DNA of 64,000 nucleotides from NCBI GenBank assembly GCA_937922655.1, contig CALAJH010000001.1, positions 248,001-312,000 on the forward strand, written 5' to 3'. A program made the translations under genes and the position numbers. The notes below the pieces were generated by a model. The model searched no databases, was not told the DNA's origin, and was given only the letters and a program-made list of their open reading frames with translations. Position 1 is the first letter of the stretch, and every line of letters starts with the position of its first letter. Below, one piece after another: positions 10,878 to 21,872 of this stretch. The stretch is from an uncultured Bacteroidia bacterium. GTDB taxonomy: Bacteria; Bacteroidota; Bacteroidia; J057; CALAJH01.

Positions 10878-10903
10878 GAGTCAGTCTAAAAAATCCCCCC
10901 CCA

Positions 10904-12445
10904 ATGACAACGCGTATGTGGCTCGGATTTATAGGACTAATTTTGACCTCGTCGGTTTGCGCGCAAACCGTTTATACCGTTGAAACGGTTCCCAATCCGA
11001 AATCGGGCGGAAGAGGTTACGTTTCCAATCCCGACAAAGTGTTGAGCGATAACGCCGTTTTTCGGCTCAACATCCTTTGCGACGGCATAGAAAAAAACCA
11101 CGGCGCCCAATGCGCCGTCGTCGTCCTTCGTTCGATAGGCTCGGCCGTTCCCAAAAACTTCGCCACCGAACTGTTTAACCATTGGGGCGTCGGGGGAAAA
11201 GAAAAAGATTCGGGACTGTTGTTGCTTATCGTCATGGACCAAAGACGTTCGGAGTTCGAGACGGGCTACGGCATGGAAGAGTTTTTGCCCGACATGGTCT
11301 GTGTTCGTCTTTTGGAAAACCACCTCAATCCCAAGTTTAAGGCGGGGTTGTACGACGAGGGGGTGATAAACGTCATGCAGGCGGTAAACAACGAGCTGAC
11401 CGACCACGAAGTACGCGACTACTTTAAATCGATAGGTTTGTTGGACGGTGAAACCAAGGAAAAAGACGAGGGACGCCCATGGATTTTGTTTTTTGCGTTT
11501 ATATTGTTTTATGGGGTCGTCGCGTATTTTATTTGGAACGGCAACGAAGAAGAACGGAACCAGTGGCGCGTTCAAACGAGCGCATCGCTGCCCAATAGTC
11601 AAAAAAAGAAATACAAAACAAAATTGCGCATCGCGCCCCTCCCTCGCTTTTGGCTTTTTGTGGCCTTGGCGCCGTTTCCTGCAACGATGACGCTTATTTT
11701 TGCTTCGGAAAGTACCGATTCGGCGACGTTGTGGGGCGGTTTTTTTCTGTTCGGGTATTTTTCCCTGCTTTTTGGATTGTTGATAAACCGCATTTACCGT
11801 ACGCGGGCAATAAGAAAGCACTACGCCGGCGACCCCTATAAAATTCATCAAACGCTGAACGACGACCATTCGGGCTGGTGGATTGCGCTTATTGTTTTTT
11901 TCCCCGTATTCATATTGTATTATTTGCCGTATTGGTTTTCAAAAATGGGTTTGCGAAAGGCGCCGCGAAACGGACCCAAAACCGGTTTGCCGATGCGACG
12001 GCTGTCCGAGGCCGAAGAGGACAAATACCTCACCCCCGGCCAACAAAAGGAAGAAAAGCTAGGGTCGGTGGACTACGACGTTTGGGTAACGCCCAACGCC
12101 GAAGAAATCGTCATTTTGCGTTATCCGTCGTGGTGGTCGAGTTACACCGATTGTCCGCAGTGCCAACATAAAACGCTTTCCCAAAAAACGACGACCGTCG
12201 TTCAACCCACGTATACCGGCACGGGAACGGGCCAAACCGTATACACCTGTCATCATTGCGGTCATACGAAAACGACCACGTTCGTCATTCCGAAGAAGGA
12301 ACGAAGCGAATCGAGCGACGGAAGTTCTTGGTCGAGCAGCGGAAGTTCTTGGTCAAGCGGTGGAAGATCTTGGTCAAGCGGCGGGGGTTCGTCGAGTTGG
12401 GGCGGCGGAAGTTCGGGCGGCGGCGGAGGCGGCTCAAGTTGGTAG
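10904..12445 (+). CDS. TPM-domain (YgcG-like) membrane protein with zinc-ribbon and Ser/Gly tail
   Basis: A 513-residue exported membrane protein. A signal peptide (about 1-20, ...TSSVCA) leads to a TPM domain (about 25-175) with TVETVPNPKSGG, YVSNPDKVL, FNHWGVGG and FETGYGMEEFLPD. Hydrophobic helices are seen at about 192-210, 245-263, 272-292 and 322-343. After these comes a Cys4 zinc-ribbon-like pair, CPQC (about 418) and CHHC (about 448), then a low-complexity tail of repeated SSWSSGG units ending GGGGGGSSW. TPM proteins (Psb32/YgcG) include phosphatases and membrane-associated factors, and the function here is unknown. The tail resembles YgcG tails. The zinc ribbon between membrane part and tail is less usual. 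Confidence 0.85.
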   Translation: MTTRMWLGFIGLILTSSVCAQTVYTVETVPNPKSGGRGYVSNPDKVLSDNAVFRLNILCDGIEKNHGAQCAVVVLRSIGSAVPKNFATELFNHWGVGGKEKDSGLLLLIVMDQRRSEFETGYGMEEFLPDMVCVRLLENHLNPKFKAGLYDEGVINVMQAVNNELTDHEVRDYFKSIGLLDGETKEKDEGRPWILFFAFILFYGVVAYFIWNGNEEERNQWRVQTSASLPNSQKKKYKTKLRIAPLPRFWLFVALAPFPATMTLIFASESTDSATLWGGFFLFGYFSLLFGLLINRIYRTRAIRKHYAGDPYKIHQTLNDDHSGWWIALIVFFPVFILYYLPYWFSKMGLRKAPRNGPKTGLPMRRLSEAEEDKYLTPGQQKEEKLGSVDYDVWVTPNAEEIVILRYPSWWSSYTDCPQCQHKTLSQKTTTVVQPTYTGTGTGQTVYTCHHCGHTKTTTFVIPKKERSESSDGSSWSSSGSSWSSGGRSWSSGGGSSSWGGGSSGGGGGGSSW

Positions 12446-12527
12446 TTCGTCCGAGGTTTTACGGCTCGGCGCCGTCTTTCAACCCAAAATTGCTTCGGCA
12501 CGCTTTGGGAGAAAGGCCGAATCCGCG

Positions 12528-12535
12528 TAACTTTG
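12528..12535 (+). promoter_or_regulatory. -7 box TAACTTTG of the M49-like gene
   Basis: Lies 6 bases before ATG 12542, an apparent leaderless arrangement. Confidence 0.65.
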
Positions 12536-12541
12536 CGCCCT

Positions 12542-14179
12542 ATGTTGAGAACGATTATTTTGGGGGCGGCGCTGGCGATGCCGGTCGCATGCCGCGAGTA
12601 CAAATATCGAAACGTCGAAACGGCAACGATGGAACCCGTGAGCGAAAAACTCAAAAAATACGCGAGCGTCAAGCTGACGGCCGACCTTTCCCATCTTTCC
12701 GAGAAAGAAAAACAAATTTTGAGCCTAATGATAGACGCGGCTCAAATTTGCGATTCTTTGTATTGGCAACAGACCTTTGGCGGGGACGTTCAAGCGCTGC
12801 TCGCCCAAGCCACCGAGGACGAACGCAAATTCATCGCCATCAACTACGGCCCGTGGGACGTTCTCGACGGCAACAAACCTTTTATCAAAGGCGTGGGCGA
12901 AAAACCCAAGGGCGCATGGTTCTATCCACCCGATATGACCAAAGAAGAATTTGAAAAAGCGGATTTGCCTTGCAAAACCAATCCCTATACCTACATCCGC
13001 CGCAACGCCGAAGGAAAACTGTATTGTATACCTTATTCGGAGGCTCATCGCGCCGAATGCACCCGGGCCGCGGAGCTGCTGAACAAAGCCGCCGAACTCG
13101 CCGACAACCCCGAACTTAAAACCTTTCTCAACGCCCGCGCATATGCTTTAATCAGCGACGGCTATCCCGCCTCGGACCGTATTTGGCTCGATATGAAAAC
13201 CTCCCATCTCGACCTCGTCATCGGCCCCATCGAACACTACGAAGACGACCTCTTCAACTATAAAACCGCCTATGAAGCCTTCGTTCTCGTCAAAGACCAA
13301 GAATGGTCGAAAAAACTCGAAAAATTCAAAGCCTTTTTACCCGAACTCCAACAGAATCTACCCGTACCCTCGGAATATAAACAAGAAATCCCCGGCACGG
13401 AAGGCGACCTTGCGGCCTACGACGCCGTCTATTACGCCGGCGACTGCAACTCCGGCTCCAAAACCATCGCCATCAATTTGCCCAACGACGAACAAATCCA
13501 ACTCGAAAAAGGCACCCGACGGCTTCAACTCAAAAACGTCATGCGGGCCAAATACGAAAACATCCTTTTGCCCATCGCCGACCGGCTCATCGTTCCCGAA
13601 CAACGAGCAAAAATTACTTTTGAATCGTTTTTTTCCAACGTTATGTTTCACGAAGTGGCCCACGGTTTGGGCATAAAAAACACGATAAACAATCGGGGAA
13701 CGGTCAAAAACGCTTTAAAAGAAACGTATTCTCCGTTTGAAGAGGCGAAAGCCGACATTCTGGGCGCCTACATGGTTACCCAACTTCTGGACAAAGGCGA
13801 ACTTCAAGGCGACGCCGAATCCCACTACGTTACCTTTGTGGCGAGCGTTTTTCGCTCGGTGCGCTTCGGTTCGGTGAGCGCCCACGGCAAGGCCAATATG
13901 ATTGGTTTCAACTTTTTCCGCGACCGGGGCGCGATCATTCGTCAAGCCGACGGTAAATATCGCGTCGACGCCGCCAAAACCCGTACGGCCATTGCCGCTC
14001 TCGCCGAAAAAATCCTCAAACTTCAAGGCGACGGCGACTACCAACGCGCCGTCCAATGGCTCGACGAGGCCGCCAAAATCCCCGCCGACTTACAAAAAGA
14101 CATCGACGGCCTCAAATCCGCCGGCATCCCCGTCGATATCGTCTTTGAGCAAGGAAAATCCGTTTTGGGTTTGAACTAG
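12542..14179 (+). CDS. Dipeptidyl-peptidase III-like (family M49) metallopeptidase, lipoprotein
   Basis: A 545-residue protein beginning MLRTIILGAALAMPVAC, so Cys17 can serve as the lipidation site. The zinc site is HEVAH at 370-374 followed by GLG, with a second motif EEAKAD at 400-405 supplying a Glu ligand. The architecture (YGPWDVLDG, PASDRIW, HLDLVIGPIEHYEDDLF) matches the M49-related zinc hydrolases common in Bacteroidota. Classic DPP III has HEXXGH, and this protein has HEXXH. It probably removes dipeptides from, or otherwise hydrolyses, peptides at the cell surface or periplasm. The start is chosen because the ATG lies 6 bases after a TAACTTTG box and opens the lipoprotein signal. A perfect 17-bp inverted repeat begins at its stop codon. 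Confidence 0.85.
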   Translation: MLRTIILGAALAMPVACREYKYRNVETATMEPVSEKLKKYASVKLTADLSHLSEKEKQILSLMIDAAQICDSLYWQQTFGGDVQALLAQATEDERKFIAINYGPWDVLDGNKPFIKGVGEKPKGAWFYPPDMTKEEFEKADLPCKTNPYTYIRRNAEGKLYCIPYSEAHRAECTRAAELLNKAAELADNPELKTFLNARAYALISDGYPASDRIWLDMKTSHLDLVIGPIEHYEDDLFNYKTAYEAFVLVKDQEWSKKLEKFKAFLPELQQNLPVPSEYKQEIPGTEGDLAAYDAVYYAGDCNSGSKTIAINLPNDEQIQLEKGTRRLQLKNVMRAKYENILLPIADRLIVPEQRAKITFESFFSNVMFHEVAHGLGIKNTINNRGTVKNALKETYSPFEEAKADILGAYMVTQLLDKGELQGDAESHYVTFVASVFRSVRFGSVSAHGKANMIGFNFFRDRGAIIRQADGKYRVDAAKTRTAIAALAEKILKLQGDGDYQRAVQWLDEAAKIPADLQKDIDGLKSAGIPVDIVFEQGKSVLGLN

Positions 14180-14223
14180 ACCAAGAAAGGGGGGCGCGCA
14201 AACCGTCCCCCTTTCTTGGTCTA
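14177..14223. terminator. Perfect 17-bp inverted repeat between convergent M49-like gene and eno
   Basis: Arms 14177-14193 and 14207-14223 pair perfectly, with a 13-base loop. The left arm begins with the TAG stop of the peptidase gene. Neither strand has a clear T-run, so it may act as a bidirectional block or protect mRNA ends. Confidence 0.65.
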
Positions 14224-14294
14224 CCGAAAACAAATTAAAACAACGGGTTCGGAAAAAGCATGAATTCGACTTTTTCGGCGGTCGAAAACAACGG

Positions 14295-15653
<1,359 letters not shown>

Positions 15654-15669
15654 TTAAAGTTGCGGCGGA

Positions 15670-15677
15670 CAAAATTA
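15670..15677 (-). promoter_or_regulatory. -7 box TAATTTTG of eno
   Basis: Lies 25 bases before the enolase ATG on the minus strand. Confidence 0.6.
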
Positions 15678-15986
15678 GCGCTTTTTGACGTAGTTTTGAC
15701 CGACTTGGCAAGACAACCCCGAAATCGTAAATAAAATATTGAAAATTGAATCCAAACGACAAACAACGGGAGAAAACCGTATCCGGCCGGAATCGGAAAT
15801 TTTCACGGAGCAAAAAATTTTCGGTGGATAAAAATCAATAATCACAAACATGGAGATTATTTCCCGATTTTTTTAACGTTGCGACTTAACGCCAAAGATA
15901 AACGATTGTCGTTGGGGTTCAAACGAATTGGGCTCGTTACCATTCAAGGCCGGCGAATATTTTGAGTTTTGGAATCAAAAAATATG

Positions 15987-15994
15987 TAACTTTG
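15987..15994 (+). promoter_or_regulatory. -7 box TAACTTTG of the fibronectin T9SS gene
   Basis: Exact TAnnTTTG match, giving a leader of about 55 bases to ATG 16053. Confidence 0.6.
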
Positions 15995-16052
15995 CGGGGT
16001 ATACGTTGATATCCAACGATATATATCAATCTTGAAATTTTTATCACAAAAT

Positions 16053-19000
16053 ATGAGGTATTTAGCCGTATTATTTTTGATTTTGGGTCTTGGAGCCATG
16101 CGCGTCCACGCCCAGAATCCGACGGTAACGATATTTAGTTCGGTAAACGACGGAGGCGTTCCCGTCTTTTGCGGGGTGGGAAGCGACATCTTGGTCAGCG
16201 GCCGAATTACCCCCGTCAACGCCCAAACCCTCGGCGGCTTTTTAACCACCGAAGTGGTTTTAAGCGTCGCTTACGACGGAACCGAACAAGAGTACGACAA
16301 CCAAAATCCGTCGACGCTGCTCGTTCCCCAAATCGTGAGTTTCAACTCTTCGCTGGGAATCTTCACCTACCGTGTCTTTTTCGCCAACCACGCGGAAAAC
16401 GCCATCGTGCGTTATCGCGTCAACTACACGTTGATTACGGGCGAGGTGATTTCGGGCGAGTTCCAAACGGCGAACTACGACGTGGCCTTCGACGTGCCGG
16501 CCTTCGCCGCCTCTTTGCCGACCTGTGCCAATCCCGTCGTTTTGGACGGAACGGGAACGGCCCTACCCGCCGGTTTTCCCCTCGAAAACGTAACCTATTC
16601 CGGTCCGGGCGTGGGCGTGAACACCAACAACGAAACGGTATTCAATCCCAACGCCGCCGGCGTCGGAACCCATACCATTACTTTTGGCGGCATTTATCGC
16701 GGTTGCACGCTTTCAAAATCGATTTTGGTAACCGTTACCCAAACGCCCGCCCCCCAAATTATCGGCGCCCCTCAAACGATATGCAAGTTGGCCGAGGAAG
16801 AGGTCCGCGTCGGTCTGCGTCTAAGCCCGCTTTATATCGACGAAACCGATTCACCGTTTAGCGCGGAAATCCAAACCACCGCCGGCGTTCAACCCCTAAC
16901 GATGGAACCCATACAAAACACGGACAGCGTTTACGTAACCATTCCGCAAACCTCCAATTCGGGAACGGTGCGTTTGCGTTACCAATATTTGGCCGGCACC
17001 TGCAACGAAGAAACCACCGCCGAGTTCATCGTCAACGAGGTGGCCAACCTAAATTTGGGTATTATTTCCCCCAACGTTACCGATTTGAACGCCAATCTAT
17101 GCTACGTCGCCGGCGCCAACAACGCGCTTCGTCTCGAAGGCGTTCCGGGCGGAGGGGAATTCACCCTCGTTTCCGGCCCCAACGCCACCATCGTTCCCGC
17201 GGGCGTAGGCGTGGACTTCACCCCGTCGGCCTCGGGAACCTATCGCGTTCGCTATTCCGTTGTGAACAGCAACTGCCTGTTCTCCTTCGAACAAAATCTT
17301 CGGTACGTGGCGCCGGCATATCCCGCGATGTTCAAGAACGTCGCGGATACGACCCAGTTGTGCGTAGGCCCCGGTGAACAAACGCTGAACTTCGGTTTGT
17401 CCAATCCGGGCGACGGCAATACGGGACGTGTAATCGACCCCGACGGCGCCGAAATTCCTTACGACGGCTCGACGACGTATCAATACACCTTTGCGCTTTC
17501 GCCCGCCCGCACGATAGTTTTGGTTTACGAAGTCAATGAAACCGAAGGCTGCACCACCCGCGACACCATTCGCATCATTATTCGCAACAGCATCTTGGCC
17601 GACGTCTATTACCCGACCTTAAACAAAACGGCCGTTTCCGACACGTTCTGCAAAGACGTAAACCTACAAATTCCCTTGCAAGTTACGCCCGAAGGCGGTA
17701 CGATTACCCCGCAAATCATCAGCGGCCAACAGGTTGTAACGAACGTTAACGGTACGTGGTATTTGCGTCCGATTGTTACGGGCCAGCACGTGTTTCTGTA
17801 CAGCGGTTTCCAAGGCAACTGTCAATACAACCGCATTTTCCTTGTAACCGTCCTCGACCCCGACAACATCGGCCCGGTAACCATCAACACCGCGGGCGGT
17901 CAAACAACGTTTACAACGGCGCAAGGCGCGGTGCAATTGTTCGGTTCGCCCGCGGGCGGGGTCTTTTCCGGCCCCGGGGTATCGGGCAATACGTTCAATC
18001 CTTTGATAGCGGGCGTGGGTACGCACAACCTTACCTATACCATTACCCAAGGCGGGTGCGACGCGGCGGCCTCGATTACCGTTACCGTCAACGACGGCTC
18101 AACGTTGCCGTGCACCTCCCCCTCGAATTATAGCGCCATTCCCTCGGCCAACGGCGCAACCATCGTTTGGGACGCAGTGCCGGGCGCGCAAAGCTATCAA
18201 ATTCGCTACCGCCGCGTGGGTACGATAAGCTGGATTTTCCGCACCGTCTCCGCGAATTTCACTTCCCTTTCCATAACGGGCTTGGAGTTGAATACCGAAT
18301 ACGAATATCAAATTCGTACCAATTGTATCGGCAACGTCATTTCTCCGTTTGGTTCCGTTTCCAGCTTTGTTACGGGCGCCGGTACGGCGTGTTTGCCGCC
18401 CGCGTCTTTGACGGTAAGCAACGTTACCTCCAACTCCGCGTCGATTGGCTTTTCCGCGCCGGTCGGAGGTTCGACGCCCGCCGATTACGACGTTATCCTA
18501 CGCTTCAATTCCGGTCCGAACGCCGGCCAAATCGTTCCCAACGGTCAAATCAACATCAACGCCGGCCAATCCCTAGTTTATCAATTCACGGGCCTGGGAG
18601 CGAATACGTCGTATCGTGTCGAAATTCGCACCAACTGTTCGGACGGTTCGGCGGCGGGCGACGTACGCACCGCTACATTCACGACTTTGCCCGGCGAAAC
18701 GCCTTGTGCCGCTCCCACGGGCTTGGTCGTTACCCCGACGTCCGAAACGACGGCCAACGCCACGTGGAACGCCGTCGCCGGCGCCACCGAATACGTTTTC
18801 GACCTTAACGGCCCGGGAACCGTTGACGCTCAAGTCGGCGCCGCTAGCGCGACGCTTACCGGATTGAATCCGGGTACCACGTATGTTTTTACCGTCCGGG
18901 CGTTGTGCGACGGCACGCAGTCTCCCCTCGCCACGTTTAGCTTTACCACGCCGGGCGTCGGCGCCGTCTGCTCGGGTTTGACTCCGAACATCACCTCGAT

Positions 19001-19535
19001 TTCCTTGCAATCCACGCAAGCGACCGTGCGTTGGACAAGGATAGAAGGGGCGACAAGTTACAACCTTCAATATCGTCTGTTCGGCAGCGCCACCTACACG
19101 TCCCAAATCGTAACGGCAACGTTGGAAAACACGCAGTCGGCGGTACTGACGGGTTTAAGCCCCGCAACCCGTTACGAAGTGCGCGTTACGGCCACCTGCC
19201 CGGGCGGCAACTCGTCGCCGTCGGTAACTCGTCGCTTCCAAACGCTTTCGGGTGGCAAGGCGGGAGAAATCGAAATCACTTTCGACGACCACGTTTCGGT
19301 ATATCCGAACCCGAGCCGCGGCTTGTTCAACCTTGGCTTCAACGCCGCGTGGGAATCGCAAGCGAAAGTAGCCATTTTCGATTTGACGGGTCGCAACGTC
19401 TTTTCTCAAACTTTCGACGTCGTCGAAGGACTCAATACGGTGGAAGTGGATGCGACGGGCCTTGGCGCCGGCCTCTACGTCCTTAAATTTGATTCCGACG
19501 TTCATTCCCAAACCGTCAAAATTTCGATTCGGTAA
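16053..19535 (+). CDS. Large secreted fibronectin type III protein with T9SS sorting domain
   Basis: 1160 residues from the ATG at 16053 (an in-frame TTG 21 bases earlier is less likely because it would sit before the signal peptide). A signal peptide MRYLAVLFLILGLGAMRVHA is followed by about 660 residues of Ig-like beta modules with regularly spaced Cys. Then come four fibronectin-III domains, recognisable by starts such as CTSPSNYSAI, CLPPASLTVS, CAAPTGLVVT and CSGLTPNITS, and by internal LNTEYEYQIRTNC-type strands. The last about 80 residues form a type A T9SS domain (VSVYPNPSRGLFNL...GLYVLKFDSDVHSQTVKISIR). It is expected to be exported through the T9SS and attached or released at the surface. 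An adhesive role is an inference. A promoter lies at 15987 and a terminator follows at 19572. Confidence 0.9.
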   Translation: MRYLAVLFLILGLGAMRVHAQNPTVTIFSSVNDGGVPVFCGVGSDILVSGRITPVNAQTLGGFLTTEVVLSVAYDGTEQEYDNQNPSTLLVPQIVSFNSSLGIFTYRVFFANHAENAIVRYRVNYTLITGEVISGEFQTANYDVAFDVPAFAASLPTCANPVVLDGTGTALPAGFPLENVTYSGPGVGVNTNNETVFNPNAAGVGTHTITFGGIYRGCTLSKSILVTVTQTPAPQIIGAPQTICKLAEEEVRVGLRLSPLYIDETDSPFSAEIQTTAGVQPLTMEPIQNTDSVYVTIPQTSNSGTVRLRYQYLAGTCNEETTAEFIVNEVANLNLGIISPNVTDLNANLCYVAGANNALRLEGVPGGGEFTLVSGPNATIVPAGVGVDFTPSASGTYRVRYSVVNSNCLFSFEQNLRYVAPAYPAMFKNVADTTQLCVGPGEQTLNFGLSNPGDGNTGRVIDPDGAEIPYDGSTTYQYTFALSPARTIVLVYEVNETEGCTTRDTIRIIIRNSILADVYYPTLNKTAVSDTFCKDVNLQIPLQVTPEGGTITPQIISGQQVVTNVNGTWYLRPIVTGQHVFLYSGFQGNCQYNRIFLVTVLDPDNIGPVTINTAGGQTTFTTAQGAVQLFGSPAGGVFSGPGVSGNTFNPLIAGVGTHNLTYTITQGGCDAAASITVTVNDGSTLPCTSPSNYSAIPSANGATIVWDAVPGAQSYQIRYRRVGTISWIFRTVSANFTSLSITGLELNTEYEYQIRTNCIGNVISPFGSVSSFVTGAGTACLPPASLTVSNVTSNSASIGFSAPVGGSTPADYDVILRFNSGPNAGQIVPNGQININAGQSLVYQFTGLGANTSYRVEIRTNCSDGSAAGDVRTATFTTLPGETPCAAPTGLVVTPTSETTANATWNAVAGATEYVFDLNGPGTVDAQVGAASATLTGLNPGTTYVFTVRALCDGTQSPLATFSFTTPGVGAVCSGLTPNITSISLQSTQATVRWTRIEGATSYNLQYRLFGSATYTSQIVTATLENTQSAVLTGLSPATRYEVRVTATCPGGNSSPSVTRRFQTLSGGKAGEIEITFDDHVSVYPNPSRGLFNLGFNAAWESQAKVAIFDLTGRNVFSQTFDVVEGLNTVEVDATGLGAGLYVLKFDSDVHSQTVKISIR

Positions 19536-19571
19536 TCGACGTTGAAAAAAATGGATTAAAGGTGAATCGGT

Positions 19572-19597
19572 AGGCCCCCGCAATGCGGGGGCCTGTT
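19572..19597 (+). terminator. Hairpin terminator after the fibronectin T9SS gene
   Basis: A 10-bp GC-rich stem (19572-19581 with 19585-19594) with a 3-base loop. The T-run is short. Confidence 0.75.
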
Positions 19598-19605
19598 TAA
19601 TTTTG
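19598..19605 (+). promoter_or_regulatory. -7 box TAATTTTG of the small lipoprotein gene
   Basis: Lies 4 bases before ATG 19610, immediately after the terminator of the previous gene. Confidence 0.65.
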
Positions 19606-19609
19606 AGCG

Positions 19610-20113
19610 ATGAAAATTTGGACGATTTATTTGGCGGGAGCGTTGATTTTTTTCGGATGCGAAAAACCGCCGCGAACCGTTTCCCTCAAACCGTTTCCGC
19701 TGACGGCACAAATGGGCGAACGTTGGACGCCCGAACCGATAAAACATCCCCAAGACAGTTTGATTCAAGCGGTGGCGATAAAGTTTGAAGGCAGGAACGT
19801 TTTAAACCTCCTTGACGCAACGCGCATTCCCGAAAACATTACGCCCGATACGCTTGTCAAACGCATTGCCGCACGCAAGGGCAAACTTTTGAGAAAAGAC
19901 AGCCTCAAATACGGTTTCGGGGGAATATTCGATTTTAGCGAAAACACGGGCGCCTTCGGCATTCCGGGCGAATTTCACGCGCCGGTTTACGTGCTCAATA
20001 TCGAAGACCGTCGCTACGTCGTCGAATTCGGCCTCGAATATACGCCCGATTTGCTCGAGCCGTGCCTGAAAATCATTCGTTCGATAGCGCCCGTTCCCAA
20101 GCCTAAGCCGTAG
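19610..20113 (+). CDS. Predicted lipoprotein of unknown function
   Basis: A 167-residue protein with a lipoprotein signal (MKIWTIYLAGALIFFGC, Cys17 as acceptor). I do not recognise the mature domain. It holds segments such as DSLIQAVAIKFEGRNVLNLL and PVYVLNIEDRRYVVEFGLEY and ends in a Pro-Lys tail. The start lies only 4 bases after a perfect TAATTTTG box, right behind the terminator of the preceding gene, so it has its own promoter. Its last 11 bases overlap the 3' end of the convergent ABC transporter gene. Confidence 0.75.
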   Translation: MKIWTIYLAGALIFFGCEKPPRTVSLKPFPLTAQMGERWTPEPIKHPQDSLIQAVAIKFEGRNVLNLLDATRIPENITPDTLVKRIAARKGKLLRKDSLKYGFGGIFDFSENTGAFGIPGEFHAPVYVLNIEDRRYVVEFGLEYTPDLLEPCLKIIRSIAPVPKPKP

Positions 20114-21839
20114 CGTATTGCAAGCGGTAAAGCTTTTTGTAATGGCCGTCGAGGGCCAAAAGCGATTGATGGTTTCCCGATTCGACGATTTCACCCCGCC
20201 GCATGACCAAAATTTGGTCGGCTTTTTGAATCGTCGAAAGCCTGTGCGCAACGACCATCGAAGTGCGTCCGTTGAGAGCGACGGCAATCGCGTTTTGAAT
20301 CATGGCCTCGGATTCGGAGTCGATGTTGGCCGTCGCCTCGTCCAAAAGCAAAATTTTGGGATTGTAGACCAAAACACGCATAAAAGCCAAAATTTGCCGC
20401 TGACCGGTGGAAAGGTTGGCGCCGCGTTCGCCGACCTCGAAGCGATAGCCGCCGGGCAAACGTTCGATAAACGCGTCGGCGCCGATAAGTTCCGCCGCCC
20501 GTTTTACCCGCCCCTCGTCTATCCCGTCGTTGAACAGGGTAACGTTGTCCAATATCGTTCCCGAAAACAAAAACACGTCCTGTAAGACCAAACCCATTGC
20601 CCCACGCAATTTTTCAAGTTTTATTTTGCGGATATCCATGCCGTCGATAAGAATTTGCCCTTCGGAAAATTCGTAAAAACGCATCAGCAAATTGACAACG
20701 GTGGACTTTCCCGAGCCCGTCGCGCCAACGAACGCCGTCGTCGTCCCCGGTTCGACGACAAACGACACCCCCTTTAACACCTCTTGCCCCGCTACGTACG
20801 CGAAACGAACGTCGCGAAATTCAATTTTTGGGCAAAGAGGACGAAAGTCCTCGATTTCGCCGTCGCAAATGAACTCATGAGTGTCGAGAACGTTGAAAAT
20901 GCGCTCGCCGCTGACCAAACCCAGTTGAAGAGTGTTGAAACGGTCGGCCAACATCCGTATCGGACGAAAAAACATCGTCAAATACATAATGAAAGCCACC
21001 AACGTTCCAAAAGTGGTGTAGCCCTCCAAAACGGCCCCGCTCCCGTACCAAACCAACGCCGCGGTCGAAAGGGCGGCAATCACCTCGACCACGGGAAAAA
21101 AAACACTGTAATAAAAAACGGTGTCCAAATGAGCGTCGCGGTGGCGTGCGTTGATTTTTTCAAATTTGTCGTACTCTCTTTTCTCTTGATTGAAAATTTG
21201 TACAACGGACATTCCCGTGATGTGTTCTTGGAGAAAAGTGTTGAGTTCGGCGACGGCTTTTCTCACCCGTTGAAACGCGGCGTTGACCTTAACCTTAAAT
21301 ACGTACGTGGCCAAAACCAAAAGCGGAATGGGAATCAGGGCTACGAGCGTCAAACGAAAATCGGTATAGAACATGAGGACGAGGAGGGTCAAAAGTTGTA
21401 AAAGTTCGCCGAAAATGGATATAAACCCTTCGCTAAAAAGGGCGTTTAGGGTTTCGATGTCGGAAACGACGCGGGTTTGGAGGGCTCCGACGGGCGTTTT
21501 GTCGAAAAATTGGGGACGCAAACGAACGATGTGGTTGAACGCTTGCCTTCTCAGGTCGTCGACGACGGATTCGCCCAGTTTGTGCGACCACGAAATTTGC
21601 AGATAATTGACGAGGGTTTGCAAAACGGTCAAAATAATCATGACCACAATCCAAAACCGGACGCCGGCCACGTCGCCGGCGGACAAAGGGACGTCAAGGA
21701 CGTACTGAATAAGGTAGGGCCTTGCGGGACCCAAAAAAGAAAGCGCCAGCGTCATGAGAAATGCGGCGACGAACAAACCTTTGTACGGTTTGACGTAAGC
21801 AAAGAGCCGCCGTAAAGGGCGGGGCGGAGAGGAGGCCAA
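20103..21839 (-). CDS. ABC exporter, fused permease and ATPase (MsbA/multidrug type)
   Basis: About 578 residues from the TTG at 21839. An earlier in-frame TTG at 21869 would lie just upstream of the TATTTTTG promoter box at 21866-21859, so it is less likely. Residues up to about 310 form a six-helix exporter domain, starting with a helix near VKPYKGLFVAAFLMTL. The ATPase has Walker A GATGSGKST, signature LSTGQRQI, Walker B ILLLDEATANID and the switch His in VAHRLSTI. Such half-transporters dimerise in the inner membrane and export lipids, drugs or peptides. The substrate is not evident. It is followed downstream on the same strand by nothing close, and overlaps the convergent lipoprotein gene by 11 bases. 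Confidence 0.92.
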   Translation of the reverse strand: MASSPPRPLRRLFAYVKPYKGLFVAAFLMTLALSFLGPARPYLIQYVLDVPLSAGDVAGVRFWIVVMIILTVLQTLVNYLQISWSHKLGESVVDDLRRQAFNHIVRLRPQFFDKTPVGALQTRVVSDIETLNALFSEGFISIFGELLQLLTLLVLMFYTDFRLTLVALIPIPLLVLATYVFKVKVNAAFQRVRKAVAELNTFLQEHITGMSVVQIFNQEKREYDKFEKINARHRDAHLDTVFYYSVFFPVVEVIAALSTAALVWYGSGAVLEGYTTFGTLVAFIMYLTMFFRPIRMLADRFNTLQLGLVSGERIFNVLDTHEFICDGEIEDFRPLCPKIEFRDVRFAYVAGQEVLKGVSFVVEPGTTTAFVGATGSGKSTVVNLLMRFYEFSEGQILIDGMDIRKIKLEKLRGAMGLVLQDVFLFSGTILDNVTLFNDGIDEGRVKRAAELIGADAFIERLPGGYRFEVGERGANLSTGQRQILAFMRVLVYNPKILLLDEATANIDSESEAMIQNAIAVALNGRTSMVVAHRLSTIQKADQILVMRRGEIVESGNHQSLLALDGHYKKLYRLQYATA

Positions 21840-21858
21840 AACGGAGTTAAGTTTTCGG

Positions 21859-21866
21859 CAAAAATA
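21859..21866 (-). promoter_or_regulatory. -7 box TATTTTTG of the ABC exporter
   Basis: Lies 19 bases before TTG 21839 and rules out the upstream TTG as start if used. Confidence 0.55.
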
Positions 21867-21872
21867 CAAAAG

